Assembly (NCBI RefSeq): GCF_007678455.1
Contig: NZ_VEEP01000001.1
Location: 186,001 to 250,000, forward strand
DNA: 64,000 bases
Source of the DNA: Cytobacillus oceanisediminis 2691
GTDB taxonomy: Bacteria; Bacillota; Bacilli; Bacillales; Cytobacillaceae
Reading direction: 5' to 3'
This document shows positions 34,387-42,032 of the stretch, piece after piece. Under the pieces are notes generated by a model that searched no databases, was not told where the DNA came from, and saw nothing but the letters and a program-made list of their open reading frames with translations. The stretch's first letter is position 1, and each line of letters starts with the position of its first letter. Position numbers and translations under genes: made by a program.

Positions 34387-35085
34387 TTATGCAATAAATC
34401 TCGGGAATAGAATATTATTCTCAAGATGTACATGCATGAATGTGTGTGACTCCAGGGCTTCAAGCCGCTTGTAAACTAAACGGTATGTTCCGCATGCATC
34501 GATTGGCGGATTGAAATCTTCAGTAATCTCGCGTAATTGTTTCAATATTGAGCCTGCATGATCATGTTCTTTCTCTAATTCTTCGATTTCGGCAATGATT
34601 CCAGCCCGCTTTTCAACATCAGCACTTTCAAGTTCCAGAAGCAGCGGGAACACTGTGGCTTCCTCTTTGGCTGTATGCTCTAAGAGCTCCTTTTTTAATT
34701 CATAAAAAAGTTCATTTACTTTTAACAGTTCATCGTGGCGTTCACCATGGACTTTCGCTACTTTGGTTACATATGGGCTTAGCATTTTCAGTTCTTCCTC
34801 AAGCTCACGGTGGTATTTATTCTTGATATGCTCGATCAATTCTTCAGAATCTGTATCGGTCCATACCTCCATGTTTTCGGCTGTGCCATTATGTTTTTTG
34901 TAAAGTTCTTCCAGCTGATTCATCAATTCAGGAACGTCAAGGTTCTGCTCCAACGCGGCTTCTGATAGCGGACGGTTGCCGCCACAGCAAAAGTCGAGTC
35001 TGTTTCTCTTGAATAAATCACTGGATTGAGGGAATATATTGACAATATCTTTAACTAGTGAATGTTGTTCAAAAGGCATTTTCAT
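34387..35085 (-). CDS. ric: Iron-sulfur cluster repair protein Ric (ScdA/YtfE)
   Basis: A 232-residue di-iron protein. The N-terminal ScdA domain has FCCGGNRPL (Cys33, Cys34); the C-terminal hemerythrin-like four-helix region supplies the iron ligands (HGERHDEL, HTAKEEATVF, EHDHAG, HVHLENNILFP). The family repairs Fe-S centres after nitric oxide or oxidative damage. It is in the nitrate/denitrification context and has an Fnr box upstream. Start ATG at 35085, eight bases after GGAGG; an 18-residue longer frame is rejected. Confidence 0.88.
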   Translation of the reverse strand: MKMPFEQHSLVKDIVNIFPQSSDLFKRNRLDFCCGGNRPLSEAALEQNLDVPELMNQLEELYKKHNGTAENMEVWTDTDSEELIEHIKNKYHRELEEELKMLSPYVTKVAKVHGERHDELLKVNELFYELKKELLEHTAKEEATVFPLLLELESADVEKRAGIIAEIEELEKEHDHAGSILKQLREITEDFNPPIDACGTYRLVYKRLEALESHTFMHVHLENNILFPRFIA

Positions 35086-35127
35086 TAAAAAAACCTCCAA
35101 TAAAAAATGTATACTGTTTACATACTC

Positions 35128-35170
35128 AGCATAAAGCAAATGTAATTACTACTTGGTGATGTGTATCACA
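35128..35170 (-). promoter_or_regulatory. Fnr-box promoter of ric
   Basis: Minus strand TGTGATACACATCACC (35155-35170) begins 37 nt before TATGCT (35128-35133); centre about -41.5. Confidence 0.68.
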
Positions 35171-35217
35171 CTTCACAAAAAATCTACATATTTTTAAAAG
35201 TTTTTATGAGAGAATAC

Positions 35218-35260
35218 TGTGAGGTTTGTTATGTATTCATTTTTACATTACTCTTATAAT
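35218..35260 (+). promoter_or_regulatory. Possible half-site Fnr promoter of moeA
   Basis: TGTGA (35218-35222) begins 37 nt before a perfect TATAAT (35255-35260), but the right half-site reads TTATG, so only one half matches the Fnr consensus. Confidence 0.5.
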
Positions 35261-35306
35261 GAAAAGGGTAATCAATCAAGAGAAGCCTGCAATAGGAGCT
35301 GATTAT

Positions 35307-36572
35307 ATGTTAGAGCGAAGGAATCCTATCCCAATCGGAGAGGCAGTTAAGAGAGTAATGGAGCACAAAAAGAGTGGCTCTATCGAATATGTTTCAATCA
35401 ATGAGAGTTATGGGCGCTATTTATCAGAGGATCTGAAAGCCACAAGTGATGTTCCGCATTTTGACAGAGCACCCTACGATGGCTATGCAATAAGGTCAGT
35501 CGATTCAGCGGAAGCTTCCCAAAACCAGTCAGTCGAATTTGAAGTGGTGGACCATATTGGGGCAGGAATGCTTACGGATAAGGAACTGGGACCTTTCCAG
35601 GCTGTAAGGATCATGACTGGGGCCCAAATGCCAGTTGGCGCCGATGCTGTGGTCATGCTTGAATTAGTAAAGGAAATCGAGCGTGATGGAAAGAAATATA
35701 TGGAAACGAAACGCAAGCATAATAAAGGAGACAATGTTTCCTATCGCGGCGAGGATGCAAAGGAAGGGGAAGTGCTTGTCAAAAAAGGCACGTTCATCAA
35801 TCCTGGTATCCAGGCGATGCTGGCGACTTTTGGCTATGCTCAGGTCCCTGTTGCGAAAAAACCGGTGATAGGCCTTTATGCAACCGGCACTGAACTGCTT
35901 GATGTCCATGAGCCGCTTGAACCGGGAAAAATCCGCAACAGCAATTCATATATGATTTCCGCTCAGATTCTCCGGGCGGGAGCTGAAGTTAAATATTTCG
36001 GTCAGCTGCCTGATGACTTTGACACCTGCTTTGATGCAGTAAGCAAAGCGATTGAGGAAGTGGATTTATTCATTACAACCGGGGGAGTTTCCGTAGGGGA
36101 CTATGACTACCTGCCGGAAATTTATGCAAAGCTTGGAGCGGAAGTCCTGTTCAATAAAGTAGCGATGCGTCCGGGAAGCGTGACGACGGTTGCCCAGCTG
36201 GATGGCAAGCTGCTGTTTGGCCTGTCTGGAAACCCATCTGCCTGCTATGTAGGATTTGAGCTATTCGCCCGGCCGATCATCAGAACAATGCTGTTTACCG
36301 ATAAGCCGCATCTAAGGAAGGAAAAGGCGATTTTGGATGCCAATTTCCCTAAGGCAAATCCATTCACAAGATTTGTCAGGAGTGCCTTGACAATCGAAAA
36401 CGGAAAGCTGGCAGTTACACCGAGCGGTCTTGATAAATCGAATATCATCATGAGCTTAGCGGGTGCTAATTCACTTATGATTCTTCCGGGAGGAACAAGA
36501 GGTTTCGAAGAAGGAACTGAGGTCGAGGTCCTGATGCTAGAGGACCATGTTGGCAGTGACTGGCCTTGGTAA
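35307..36572 (+). CDS. moeA: Molybdopterin molybdenumtransferase MoeA
   Basis: A 421-residue MoeA that inserts molybdenum into adenylylated molybdopterin. Features: PHFDRAPYDGYAIR, MTGAQMPVGADAVV, the MPT-binding TTGGVSVGDYDYL and GLSGNPSACYVGFE, and a C-terminal beta domain. Start ATG 35307 with TAGGAG upstream. Its last codons overlap mobB by seven bases (translational coupling). The upstream half Fnr site and TATAAT suggest anaerobic induction together with moaA. Confidence 0.92.
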   Translation: MLERRNPIPIGEAVKRVMEHKKSGSIEYVSINESYGRYLSEDLKATSDVPHFDRAPYDGYAIRSVDSAEASQNQSVEFEVVDHIGAGMLTDKELGPFQAVRIMTGAQMPVGADAVVMLELVKEIERDGKKYMETKRKHNKGDNVSYRGEDAKEGEVLVKKGTFINPGIQAMLATFGYAQVPVAKKPVIGLYATGTELLDVHEPLEPGKIRNSNSYMISAQILRAGAEVKYFGQLPDDFDTCFDAVSKAIEEVDLFITTGGVSVGDYDYLPEIYAKLGAEVLFNKVAMRPGSVTTVAQLDGKLLFGLSGNPSACYVGFELFARPIIRTMLFTDKPHLRKEKAILDANFPKANPFTRFVRSALTIENGKLAVTPSGLDKSNIIMSLAGANSLMILPGGTRGFEEGTEVEVLMLEDHVGSDWPW

Positions 36573-37084
36573 AACCGGTACTGTTCCAGGTGGCAGGATA
36601 TCAGAACAGCGGGAAGACGACACTGAGCCTTAACCTGATTCAGCAGCTTTCTGCAGCTGGCCTGGAGGTTGCTACGATCAAACACCATGGCCACGGTGGA
36701 AAGCCGGATATCGCGGAGGAAAAGGATTCAGGCCGCCATATGGGCGCAGGAGCAGTTGTCTCCCTTGTCGAAGGTGGAGGCAGGCTCGTCCTTCACGCGG
36801 AGAATCGGCAATGGTCCCTGGCTGAAGAAATAGAGGTTTTATCCTGCTTCAAGACAGATGTCATCCTGATAGAAGGCTACAAACGCGAGGCTTATCCAAA
36901 AGCGGTCATTCTAAGGAACGAAGCAGATTTAGAATTATTGAAAGTTCTTGCAAATATCAAGGTGGTTTTTTATCGTGACCCGAATCTGGCCAATCTATTG
37001 AAAGATTGTGCCTGCCCTGTCTTTCAAATGGAAGATGACAGGGGAGTGAATTGGGTTCTTGATTATATTCTCGAGCAAGTTTAG
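36566..37084 (+). CDS. mobB: Molybdopterin-guanine dinucleotide biosynthesis adapter MobB
   Basis: A 172-residue P-loop GTPase-like protein (GYQNSGKTT at residues 11-19; GHGGKPDIAEEKDSGRHMGAG; LIEGYKREAYPK). It assists MobA in making bis-MGD, the cofactor form of nitrate reductases. The start is TTG overlapping the moeA stop, consistent with coupling; no better start is present. Ends at a terminator. MobA is not in this window. Confidence 0.88.
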   Translation: MVKPVLFQVAGYQNSGKTTLSLNLIQQLSAAGLEVATIKHHGHGGKPDIAEEKDSGRHMGAGAVVSLVEGGGRLVLHAENRQWSLAEEIEVLSCFKTDVILIEGYKREAYPKAVILRNEADLELLKVLANIKVVFYRDPNLANLLKDCACPVFQMEDDRGVNWVLDYILEQV

Positions 37085-37113
37085 GTGGAAAGTTCGTCTT
37101 TCCACCTATTTTT
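37083..37113 (+). terminator. Terminator of moeA-mobB
   Basis: AGGTGGAAAG and CTTTCCACCT with T-rich tail; begins at the mobB stop. Confidence 0.85.
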
Positions 37114-37133
37114 ATGTCGAATTTAGCTGGATG

Positions 37134-37176
37134 GGCGACTTTTATCACTGTCACTTCACACTTGCACGGTTAGAAT
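37134..37176 (+). promoter_or_regulatory. Possible Fnr-box promoter of the NarI-like gene
   Basis: GGCGACTTTTATCACT (37134-37149, three mismatches to TGTGA-N6-TCACA) begins 37 nt before TAGAAT (37171-37176), the same geometry as neighbouring promoters. Confidence 0.5.
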
Positions 37177-37222
37177 GTTAAATGGAGTCCGATGATTGTG
37201 TAATTTTTGTGAGGTGAAAGCA

Positions 37223-37651
37223 GTGGAAATGCTGCAGATGTTTTTATGGATTGTCTACCCTTATACGGTAGTTGCCATAGTTGGGATGGGCCTGGTCTGG
37301 CGATATGATTCATCAAGGGATGAGGAGGCACGCTCAACAGCAGGGAAGCTTCTGCTGATGGTGGTAAAAGTAATGATGGCTGCGAGTACAGCGACCGGGA
37401 TTGCCATAGTGCTTTCGAGCAGCATGGCTGATGAACCGCTCCTATTGTTCCGATGGCTGATCAGTCTCGCACAGCTGCAGCCAGACATAAGCTTAATCCT
37501 GGAGATTTCCATTCTCTCAAAGATCCATTTTGTCGTTGTGTTCTTGTTCCTGTTAAGTCTGGCATTCACAAAGGAAATTTATTATCTTTTGAAGCCGCAT
37601 CAATATTTGAAGAAAATCTATCTCAAGCTTCAGGTTGAGAAAAGAGGATGA
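37223..37651 (+). CDS. Short NarI-like membrane protein lacking most heme ligands
   Basis: A 142-residue protein with about four hydrophobic helices. The N-terminus WIVYPYTVVAIVGMGLVWRYD and the C-terminus LSKIHFVVVFLFLLSLAFTKEIYYLLKPHQYL resemble the first and last helices of NarI, the cytochrome b subunit of nitrate reductase (normally about 225 residues). Only one probable ligand (the His of KIH) is kept: the second C-terminal His is replaced by Tyr in EIYY, and the internal His pair is absent. So it is unlikely to bind two hemes. GTG start at 37223 after GAGGTG; ATG at 37229 is an alternative. Fnr-like promoter. Confidence 0.62.
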   Translation: MEMLQMFLWIVYPYTVVAIVGMGLVWRYDSSRDEEARSTAGKLLLMVVKVMMAASTATGIAIVLSSSMADEPLLLFRWLISLAQLQPDISLILEISILSKIHFVVVFLFLLSLAFTKEIYYLLKPHQYLKKIYLKLQVEKRG

Positions 37652-37659
37652 ACTCTTGA

Positions 37660-37712
37660 CTGCACACAATTGGTTATCGAATACAACCAATTGTGTGCAG
37701 CTTATTTTATTT
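37660..37712 (+). terminator. Terminator of the NarI-like gene
   Basis: CTGCACACAATTGGTT (37660-37675) pairs perfectly with 37685-37700; a T-rich tail follows. Confidence 0.88.
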
Positions 37713-37764
37713 TAGTGGCTCTTTTTTGACAGTTCGGTGTCAGTTGCAAACAGGGGTGGCAAAA

Positions 37765-37807
37765 TGTGATGAGTTTCACTTATGTAATCCCCCGGCTGTT
37801 TTATAGT
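37765..37807 (+). promoter_or_regulatory. Fnr-box promoter of ywiC
   Basis: TGTGATGAGTTTCACT (37765-37780) begins 37 nt before TATAGT (37802-37807); centre about -41.5. Confidence 0.7.
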
Positions 37808-37838
37808 TAAAGCAGGAACCAAAAGGGAGTGTTCATTC

Positions 37839-38555
37839 ATGAAATTATTTATGCCAAAACAGCATGGAGCCTGGGCGATGTTGATCATCCCTTTCTGGCT
37901 TGGAGCAGCGGCAAGTGAAATCGTCTGGCAGCATATCCCGTTTTTTATTGGGTGGCTATTACTATATTTGGGAACATATCCGCTTCTGTTGATGTTCAAA
38001 AAAAAGAAAATCCCGTTTTATCGCAAATGGGCGCTAATCTATATCATCCCATCCTTAGTATTCTTAATGGTCCCGTTATTCACGACACCATCCATTGTGT
38101 TCTTTGGGTTTGCGATGATTCCATTTTTCGTCCTTAATGCCTATTTCTCGGCCAAAAATAAAGACAGGGCACTGATGAATGATCTAAGCGCGATCATTGT
38201 TTTTTCCATCGCTGGCCTTGCAAGCAGTTATCTGCCTGCTGCAGAAATCAATCAGCACGGTGTTCTCGTTTTTGCTTCAAGTATACTATTTTTCACAGGA
38301 AGTACTTTCTATGTGAAAACGATGATCCGGGAAAAGAAAAACAGTCAATTCAAGTGGATATCCTGGACTTATCATTTGCTGGTCCCGGTTTTGTGGCTGG
38401 CAGCCGGAGAAGTCATTGTCGCCGTTGCTGCAGTACCAAGCCTGATCAGAGCCGTCGCATTTTACGGCAAGCCACTTAGCGTCATGAAGGTTGGAATATA
38501 TGAAATCATAAACGCAGCATTGTTTTTCATCATCATGCTTTTCGCAATTCAATAA
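37839..38555 (+). CDS. ywiC: YwiC-like membrane protein
   Basis: A 238-residue protein with seven or eight hydrophobic helices. The start MKLFMPKQHGAWAMLIIPFWLG and the overall pattern match YwiC-like proteins. In B. subtilis ywiC lies in the fnr/nar region and here too it is next to an fnr gene and has an Fnr box at -41.5. Function unknown; an ancillary role in anaerobic nitrate metabolism is inferred from context. GGGAG precedes the ATG. Confidence 0.82.
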   Translation: MKLFMPKQHGAWAMLIIPFWLGAAASEIVWQHIPFFIGWLLLYLGTYPLLLMFKKKKIPFYRKWALIYIIPSLVFLMVPLFTTPSIVFFGFAMIPFFVLNAYFSAKNKDRALMNDLSAIIVFSIAGLASSYLPAAEINQHGVLVFASSILFFTGSTFYVKTMIREKKNSQFKWISWTYHLLVPVLWLAAGEVIVAVAAVPSLIRAVAFYGKPLSVMKVGIYEIINAALFFIIMLFAIQ

Positions 38556-38563
38556 AAAATAAA

Positions 38564-38596
38564 GAAAGCCGCCAGAAATCTGGCGGCTTTTCTTTA
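38564..38596 (+). terminator. Terminator of ywiC
   Basis: GAAAGCCGCCAG and CTGGCGGCTTTTC arms, then TTT. Confidence 0.85.
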
Positions 38597-38644
38597 AGAG
38601 ATAAGAGAATATATAAATTTCATTTCAAGCTATAAAATTGGAAA

Positions 38645-38751
38645 GTCGCTATATAAATCGAAAAGTCGCTATATAAATCGAAAAGTCGCTATATAAATCT
38701 GAAAGCCGCTATAAAAATTGATTAGTCGCTATATAAATTGAAACTCGCTAA
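38645..38751. repeat. Exact 20-bp tandem array (family A, locus 2)
   Basis: Five consecutive 20-bp units from 38645 to 38744, each GTCGCTATATAAATCGAAAA or a close variant (the first two identical), flanked by a degenerate unit before and a truncated TCGCTA after. Same motif and register as 5757-5898. It again sits between convergent genes (ywiC and fnr copy 2). Confidence 0.9.
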
Positions 38752-38755
38752 ATGT

Positions 38756-38822
38756 CCAGATCCAGCGCCTTGGTCAGGCCCTCCAGCGCTTGTCGGGCCT
38801 GACCAAGGCGCTTGCGCTTTTC
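38756..38822. repeat. Short relict of the composite CAGCGCCTTG element
   Basis: Carries the ends of the unit found at 63641-63940 (TCCAGCGCCTTG... and ...CAAGGCGCTTGCGCTTTTC) but not its middle. CAGCGCCTTGGTCAGGCCC (38763-38781) pairs with 38795-38814 (one bulged base), giving a very stable hairpin directly at the fnr copy 2 stop codon, where it may end transcription of that gene. Confidence 0.75.
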
Positions 38823-39515
38823 TTATTCAATATTGCATATTTCAATCGGGCAATTCTCGCAGTCGATTTCCCGTTTCAGGCGATGAAGTGCATGTATGGT
38901 TATATAGCCTTTGTCGATAGAGATGATTTCCTGTTTCCTGAGCTCGCTCAATAACCGGTTTACAACTTCACGCGATGTGCCGCAGAAGTTTGCGAGTTCC
39001 TGATTTGTCAAGGATACATCAATTTTCATGCCGTCTTCGGTTTTTACACCGAAACTGTTCACCAAACGGATCAGGGTAGAGTACAATGCACCTTTCTTTC
39101 CGTGAAGGACCAAATCCCTGAACCTGGTTTGCGATTTGCGGTGCTGCAGGGAAAGCCATTTAACGAGTTCCAGTGCCAATCCGCTATCTTTTGCGATTTC
39201 GTCCTCGAGCCGGTCCTTTTGAATAACCGCAACACTCCCGCTTTCAGAAGCCCTGGCGTTCAATATATGCTGCGATTCCGGACTGAACAATGTCAATTCT
39301 CCAACCAACTCACCGGCAGAGCACATTCTGATCGTAAGCTCGCGCCCATCCGGGATCATTTTGCTGACCTGGAATTTCCCGCTCTGGATAATGTATAACT
39401 CATTCGCAGTATTTCCCTCTTCAAAAAGGAAGCTTCCTTTATCGATATTTTTAATTCTATGAACTTTTTCAAACAGCTTATTCATATTTGGTGACAAGGT
39501 TGCAGCCGTCAACAT
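38823..39515 (-). CDS. Fnr-type oxygen-sensing regulator (copy 2)
   Basis: A 230-residue paralogue of the gene at 28867. It keeps the sensor domain (KGSFLFEEGNTANELYIIQSG), the FRDLVLHGKKGALYSTLIRL core, the helix-turn-helix (LTNQELANFCGTSREVVNRLL) and the C-terminal cluster CENCPIEIC (Cys219, Cys222, Cys227). Recognition helices differ slightly (TSREVVNRLL versus TSRESTNRIL). It may sense oxygen like Fnr and share or compete for boxes. ATG at 39515 after AAGGTGG. Divergent from argC, with an Fnr-like palindrome between them. Confidence 0.85.
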   Translation of the reverse strand: MLTAATLSPNMNKLFEKVHRIKNIDKGSFLFEEGNTANELYIIQSGKFQVSKMIPDGRELTIRMCSAGELVGELTLFSPESQHILNARASESGSVAVIQKDRLEDEIAKDSGLALELVKWLSLQHRKSQTRFRDLVLHGKKGALYSTLIRLVNSFGVKTEDGMKIDVSLTNQELANFCGTSREVVNRLLSELRKQEIISIDKGYITIHALHRLKREIDCENCPIEICNIE

Positions 39516-39608
39516 GTGATTACCACCTTATTAAGGGAGTTTATACACCCGTCCGTATCTGATATTAATATAATTATATTGTAAAGCATACAAAATCATC
39601 AATCTAAT

Positions 39609-39623
39609 TGTGAAATGTTCACA
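39609..39623. promoter_or_regulatory. Fnr-like palindrome with 5-bp spacing between fnr copy 2 and argC
   Basis: TGTGAAATGTTCACA is a palindrome with the Fnr half-sites separated by five rather than six bases. It lies about 60 bp upstream of the predicted argC start. It may serve fnr copy 2, argC or neither. Confidence 0.4.
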
Positions 39624-39640
39624 TATTTTTAATAATTTAG

Positions 39641-39669
39641 TTGCCTTTTTATAGTTTAGTTTTTATAAT
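39641..39669 (+). promoter_or_regulatory. SigmaA promoter of argC
   Basis: TTGCCT (39641-39646) and TATAAT (39664-39669), 17-bp spacer. Confidence 0.75.
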
Positions 39670-39687
39670 AAAAAGAACTTTACTAAT

Positions 39688-39716
39688 AATTATAAATAAA
39701 TATGTTTATTTATGCA
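39688..39716 (+). promoter_or_regulatory. ARG-box region before argC
   Basis: AT-rich palindromic sequence containing TATAAATAAATATG and TTTATTTATGCAT resembles ArgR/AhrC operators (consensus near CATGAATAAAAATTCAAG). It lies just downstream of the promoter, fitting repression by arginine. Confidence 0.6.
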
Positions 39717-39737
39717 TATCGTGAAAGGAGGAAAAAC

Positions 39738-40772
39738 GTGAAGGCAGCTATTATCGGAACGACAGGTTATGGGGGCGGGGAGCTGATCCGTATACTAAAC
39801 AATCATCCATCTTTCACTATTCATTCAGTACATACAACACGGGATGAAAAGCCTGTTTCTGCAGAGTATCCCCATTTGACAGGCATCTTTGATAAAGTCC
39901 TCACCAGCATTGATCCAGAAAAAATCGTTGATGAATCAGACATTGTCTTCCTGGCAACACCATCGAAAGTTTCCGGAGAACTTGTCGAAAACTTTTTTAA
40001 TAAAAACATCAAAGTCATCGACCTGTCCGGAGACCTGAGATTAAAAGAATCCAATACTTATAGAAACTGGTATAAGCATAAACCAGTAGACAATTCGATT
40101 CTGGCCGAAGCAGTGTATGGCCTAAGCGAATGGAACAGAGAGGAAATTGTGCATGCAAGCATTCTTGCCAATCCAGGCTGCTATCCAACAGCAGCGCTTC
40201 TCGGCCTCGCGCCGGTCTTGAAGGAAAAAGTAATTGATCCAAATAGTATAATCATTGATGCAAAGTCTGGCGTATCGGGGGCAGGAAGGTCGCCTTCCCT
40301 GGGCACCTTGTATGCTGAGTTGAATGAAAATTTCAAAATTTATAAAGTGAACGAACATCAGCATATTCCGGAAATTGAACAACAGGTAAGTTTTTGGAAT
40401 GGTGATGGGGTGAAAATAACCTTTAGCACCCACCTCATTCCGGTAACGAGAGGGATCATGACGACCATGTATGTGAACCTTAAGGAAGATTGGGATACTT
40501 CGAGATTGCTGGATTTGTATGAGGAAACTTATTCTCGGCACCCTTTTGTAAGAGTCAGGAAGGAAGGAATCTTTCCGGCCGTGAAAGAAGTTAAAGGTTC
40601 TAATTACTGCGATATCGGATTGCATGCGGACAGCCGGACTGGAAGGCTGACGATTGTTTCGGTCATTGATAATTTAATGAAAGGCGCTGCAGGGCAGGCT
40701 GTCCAGAACGCCAATATAATGTTTGGATTAGATGAAACAGCGGGTCTTGAAATGATGCCCCTGTATCCATAA
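39738..40772 (+). CDS. argC: N-acetyl-gamma-glutamyl-phosphate reductase
   Basis: A 344-residue enzyme, third step of arginine synthesis (NADPH reduction of N-acetylglutamyl phosphate). N-terminal GTTGYGGGELIRIL is the NADP-binding loop, and the catalytic Cys lies in NPGCYPTAALL. GTG start at 39738 with AAAGGAGG six bases upstream; the in-frame ATG at 39702 is far from any ribosome site. First gene of the argCJBD-carAB-argF cluster; argJ follows after 11 bp. Confidence 0.93.
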   Translation: MKAAIIGTTGYGGGELIRILNNHPSFTIHSVHTTRDEKPVSAEYPHLTGIFDKVLTSIDPEKIVDESDIVFLATPSKVSGELVENFFNKNIKVIDLSGDLRLKESNTYRNWYKHKPVDNSILAEAVYGLSEWNREEIVHASILANPGCYPTAALLGLAPVLKEKVIDPNSIIIDAKSGVSGAGRSPSLGTLYAELNENFKIYKVNEHQHIPEIEQQVSFWNGDGVKITFSTHLIPVTRGIMTTMYVNLKEDWDTSRLLDLYEETYSRHPFVRVRKEGIFPAVKEVKGSNYCDIGLHADSRTGRLTIVSVIDNLMKGAAGQAVQNANIMFGLDETAGLEMMPLYP

Positions 40773-40783
40773 AGGAGGATTAT

Positions 40784-42019
40784 ATGTACCAGGCTTTGAC
40801 AGACCAGAAGTTGATCAAAGAAATCCCGGAGGGCGGGATCTTGACTCCAAAGGGATTCAAGTGCGGCGGAGTTCATGCTGGATTGCGCTATAACAAGCTT
40901 GATTTAGGAATGATTGTTAGTGAGGCACCAGCAAGCTGTGCTGCGGTTTATACAACAAGCCATTTTCAGGCTGCTCCGCTGGTTGTTACACAGGAGAGCA
41001 TTGCCAGTGATGGAGTTCTTCAGGCCGTCGTCGTCAACAGTGCATGCGCGAATGCTTGTACAGGCGAACAGGGATATAAGGATGCACTGAAGATGAGGGC
41101 GCTGACAGCGGAAAAATTAGGGATTCCTGAACATCATGTAGCTGTAGCCTCCACGGGAGTCATAGGTGAATTCTTGCAAATGGAAAAAATTGAAGCGGGA
41201 ATCGCAAAGCTCGCAGTCGGGAATGCTTCCGAAGATATTAAGGACTTCCAGACGGCGATTCTGACAACCGATCTTGTACAGAAGCACTCTTGTCATTGTG
41301 CTTTGATCGATGGAAAAACCGTTTCGGTGGGAGGAGCAGCAAAAGGTTCAGGCATGATTCATCCGAATATGGCCACGATGCTCGGGTTTTTAACGACTGA
41401 TGCGAATATATCAAGTGCAGACCTGACATACGCACTAAAAGAAGTAACCAATACAACATTTAATCAGATCACTGTCGATGGCGATACCTCGACAAATGAC
41501 ATGGTCCTTGTAATGGCAAACGGAGCTGCCGGAAATAAACTGCTGAATCCTGAGCATCCTGAATGGCCGGTTTTTATTGAACTGTTAAAAGAAAGCTGTG
41601 CCAGCCTTGCAAAACAAATTGCCAGGGATGGGGAAGGAGCGACAAAACTGATTGAAATATCCGTATCCGGTGCATTGTCTGATGAAGAGGCACGGATAAT
41701 TGGCAAGCAAATAGCCGGTTCAAACCTTGTCAAGACCGCGGTATACGGTGCAGATGCCAACTGGGGAAGGATTATTGGGGCGATCGGCCAGAGCCAGGCA
41801 ACCGTAAATTCGAATACCGTGGACATTTCGCTTGGTGACATCATCATGCTGAAGGATAGTACACCGATTGCTTTCGACGAAGAAATCGCAAGAAACTATT
41901 TGATGAATGACAAGGTGGAAATTTTCGTGGATCTCCATCTAAGTGAAGGCAAAGGAATGGCATGGGGCTGTGACCTTTCATATGATTATGTGAAAATTAA
42001 CGCAAGCTATCGGACTTAA
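40784..42019 (+). CDS. argJ: Bifunctional ornithine acetyltransferase/N-acetylglutamate synthase
   Basis: A 411-residue ArgJ, an autoproteolytic Ntn-type enzyme. Cleavage occurs before the nucleophile Thr198 in GSGMIHPNMATMLG, seen here, giving alpha and beta chains. It transfers the acetyl group from N-acetylornithine to glutamate (and in bifunctional forms also uses acetyl-CoA). AAAGGAGG precedes the ATG. Confidence 0.93.
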   Translation: MYQALTDQKLIKEIPEGGILTPKGFKCGGVHAGLRYNKLDLGMIVSEAPASCAAVYTTSHFQAAPLVVTQESIASDGVLQAVVVNSACANACTGEQGYKDALKMRALTAEKLGIPEHHVAVASTGVIGEFLQMEKIEAGIAKLAVGNASEDIKDFQTAILTTDLVQKHSCHCALIDGKTVSVGGAAKGSGMIHPNMATMLGFLTTDANISSADLTYALKEVTNTTFNQITVDGDTSTNDMVLVMANGAAGNKLLNPEHPEWPVFIELLKESCASLAKQIARDGEGATKLIEISVSGALSDEEARIIGKQIAGSNLVKTAVYGADANWGRIIGAIGQSQATVNSNTVDISLGDIIMLKDSTPIAFDEEIARNYLMNDKVEIFVDLHLSEGKGMAWGCDLSYDYVKINASYRT

Positions 42020-42032
42020 AGGGGCGGATTCT

